DNA of 64,000 nucleotides from JABDQZ01 sp963801985 (lineage in GTDB: Bacteria > Pseudomonadota > Gammaproteobacteria > Chromatiales > Chromatiaceae), in NCBI GenBank assembly GCA_963801985.1, contig CAWDGV010000012.1, positions 310,001 to 374,000 on the forward strand, read 5' to 3'. This document shows positions 63,101-64,000 of the stretch, one piece after another. The notes below the pieces were generated by a model. The model was not told the DNA's origin and searched no databases. It saw only the letters and a program-made list of their open reading frames with translations. Each line of letters begins with the position of its first letter. Positions within the stretch are counted from its first letter, which is position 1. Made by a program: the position numbers and the translations under genes.

Positions 63101-64000
63101 AGCAGGCCTGGTCAGAAACAACCCGGGATATGCAGGCCCTGCGTGACAATCCTGATTGTGCAAAGGAAGAATTCGATCGTATAGCCAAGCAGGATGGCGG
63201 ATTGTTTGTTGATACCAGCTTTGATATCAATCTGGATGTTTGTGCAGGCATTATTGAAGGCAAGCGGCCGCGCATGGCCATTCTGCGAGAGCAGGGTGTT
63301 AACGGGCAGGTGGAAATGGCGGCGGCTTTTCATAAGGCCGGTTTTGAATGTGTCGATGTGCACATGTCCGACATTCTTTCCGGTCGCGTGACGCTGGATA
63401 ACTTCAAAGGCCTGGTTGCCTGTGGTGGTTTCAGCTACGGTGATGTGCTTGGGGCGGGTGAAGGCTGGGCCAAGTCAATCCTGTTTCATCACCGTGCCCG
63501 TGACCAGTTCCAGGCTTTTTTTGAACGTGAAGACAGTTTTGCACTGGGCATTTGTAATGGTTGCCAGATGCTTTCAAATCTCAAGGAACTGATTCCCGGT
63601 GCAGGCCACTGGCCGCATTTTGTACGCAACCGCTCAGAACAGTTTGAAGCACGTTTTGTTATGAGCGAGGTGCAGAAAACAGGTTCCATTTTGCTGGATG
63701 GTATGGCCGGTTCCAGAATGCCGATTGCTGTGGCACATGGTGAAGGCCGGGCTGAATTTGCTGATTCAGCCAGCATGCAGGACGCCAATGTGGTTTTGCG
63801 CTATATTGAAAACAACGGTGAAATTGCTGAACGCTATCCTGCCAACCCCAATGGTTCACCGGCAGGAATTGCGGGCCTGACAACTGAAGATGGTCGAGTG
63901 ACGATTATGATGCCTCACCCTGAACGCGTTATCCGGGCCGTACAAAATTCATGGCATCCGGATGACTGGGACGAGGATGCTCCCTGGATGAGGCTGTTTC
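60136..64000 (+). CDS. purL: Phosphoribosylformylglycinamidine synthase, cut by the window edge
   Basis: The large single-chain PurL of Gammaproteobacteria. The frame is open from ATG 60136 to the window end (1288 codons), with about ten codons missing compared with E. coli PurL (1295 aa). The ATP-binding region (EIRDEGATGTGSKPKAG, about residue 315), the GKDSMSMKT segment (about 776) and the C-terminal glutaminase (nucleophile in LGICNGCQML; MPHPERV near the end) are all in frame. It converts FGAR and glutamine to FGAM in purine synthesis. Confidence 0.97.
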   Translation, partial: MLILRGAPALSDFRLQKLAERIHESAGVELEVYAEFYHFAELEEELTQEQQAVLERILRYGPALASHEPEGQQVLITPRPGTISPWSSKATDIAHNCGLDSVVRIERGIAFYLSGKDGLLTADNFNQVVAQLHDRMTESVFTDLDDAIALFSQAEPTEMTRVDVLNGGEDALLQANAQLGLALSEDEISYLVESFQALGRNPTDVELMMFAQANSEHCRHKIFNADWVIDNQRQENSLFRMIRNTTEKSPENVLSAYKDNAAVMTGSEGYRFYPDPDSAVYGEHNEPIHILMKVETHNHPTAISPAAGAATGSGGEIRDEGATGTGSKPKAGLSGFSVSNLRIPGNEQPWETDHGKPSRIVSALDIMLEGPIGSAAFNNEFGRPNLCGYFRTYEEEVPGPRGKELRGYHKPIMLAGGLGNIRAEHVQKGDFPAGSPLVVLGGPAMLIGLGGGAASSMASGASAEDLDFASVQRANPEMERRCQEVIDRCWMRGKNNPILFIHDVGAGGLSNALPELVHDGNRGGNFELRMVPNDDPGMSPMEIWCNESQERYVMAVDAERLEEFKAICERERCPYAIVGEATDAEHLLLGDAHFENNPIDMPLPLLFGNSPKMLREVNHLPFQKPELQLDDVDLKEAALRVLRLPAVANKTFLISIGDRSITGMVARDQMVGPWQVPVADVAVTVADYEGVAGEAMSMGERTPVALIDAAASGRMAIGEAITNIAAASIAGISDIKLSANWMAAAGHAGEDAKLYDTVKAVGMELCPQLGIAIPVGKDSMSMKTLWEHDEQAQEMTAPLSLIISAFAPVADTRQTLTPQLRTDLGDTDLILIDLGKGRYRLGASALAQVYKQVGHHAADLDDADMLKRFFNVVQDLNQEDLLLAYHDRSDGGLLVTLMEMSFAGRTGLDIDIAGLNDSSSADADMAVLFSEELGAVIQVRHTDTDDVMNMLSQAGLGTVSSVIGTTADNAIRIHHSGHELVNGSRVEFQQAWSETTRDMQALRDNPDCAKEEFDRIAKQDGGLFVDTSFDINLDVCAGIIEGKRPRMAILREQGVNGQVEMAAAFHKAGFECVDVHMSDILSGRVTLDNFKGLVACGGFSYGDVLGAGEGWAKSILFHHRARDQFQAFFEREDSFALGICNGCQMLSNLKELIPGAGHWPHFVRNRSEQFEARFVMSEVQKTGSILLDGMAGSRMPIAVAHGEGRAEFADSASMQDANVVLRYIENNGEIAERYPANPNGSPAGIAGLTTEDGRVTIMMPHPERVIRAVQNSWHPDDWDEDAPWMRLF

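Noticed and set aside
1..64000. CRISPR array to accompany the Cas6-like gene.
   Set aside because: No regularly spaced identical repeats were found. The only repeats are dispersed inverted elements without spacer order.

Overview
The window looks like the chromosome of a sulfur-oxidising gammaproteobacterium. The core evidence is a complete oxidative (reverse) dissimilatory sulfite reductase cluster in the order known from purple sulfur bacteria: dsrA-B-E-F-H-C-M-K-L-J-O-P-N-R-S at 4.4-18.2 kb. A second sulfur-trafficking unit, rhd-tusA-dsrE2, lies at 38.2-39.4 kb. Housekeeping neighbourhoods such as gcvR-bcp facing dapA-bamC, purL, pepN, hslR and cca are typical of Gammaproteobacteria. No rRNA, tRNA, CRISPR array, prophage or insertion sequence was seen.

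Layout. 0-4 kb: two unknown minus-strand genes, a frameshifted PKHD hydroxylase, and a four-gene minus-strand unit divergent from dsr. That unit encodes a 63-aa protein, a 237-aa helical protein, an orphan Cas6/Cmx6-like protein and a DsrC paralogue without cysteines. 4-18 kb: the dsr cluster, with a structured leader upstream and internal hairpins after dsrA, dsrC, dsrK and dsrP. 18-24.5 kb: HTH protein, 2Fe-2S reductase, small conserved protein, hslR, glutaredoxin, pepN, CbiX-type chelatase. 24.5-34 kb: CLC channel, RND efflux pair with an S24-like domain protein, Atm1-type ABC exporter, cca. 34-39.4 kb: NarX/NarL-like two-component pair, cysG, rhd-tusA-dsrE2. 39.4-50.7 kb: FadL-type porin, LysR regulator, small protein, PerM-type protein, a REC/degenerate-EAL protein divergent from a hybrid kinase, phoH2, bcp, gcvR. 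50.9-60 kb: dapA-bamC-MBL hydrolase, then a cobalamin-riboswitch-led B12 locus (btuB-btuF-cobO with btuD-btuC opposite), yaaA. 60.1 kb to the end: purL, cut off about ten codons before its expected end.

How the genes fit together. DsrE2, TusA and rhodanese are expected to pass persulfide sulfur to DsrEFH and DsrC. DsrAB oxidises it to sulfite, DsrL handles NAD(P)H-linked electrons, and DsrMKJOP links DsrC to the membrane pool. CysG, a CbiX-type chelatase and DsrN could together supply siroheme amide for DsrAB, so cofactor supply and sulfur chemistry sit in one region. B12 uptake and adenosylation form a separate module.

Two layers are not explained by the gene list. First, imperfect inverted repeats built on a CACCA-AAGGACAC-AAG motif sit in at least six intergenic gaps. 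Second, five genes carry single-base frameshifts, three of them consecutive at 41.4-43.1 kb; because the rest of each frame is intact, sequence error is as likely as gene decay. The most novel candidate is the unit at 1.7-3.9 kb, which pairs a Cas6-like RNA-processing fold and a cysteine-free DsrC paralogue beside dsr.
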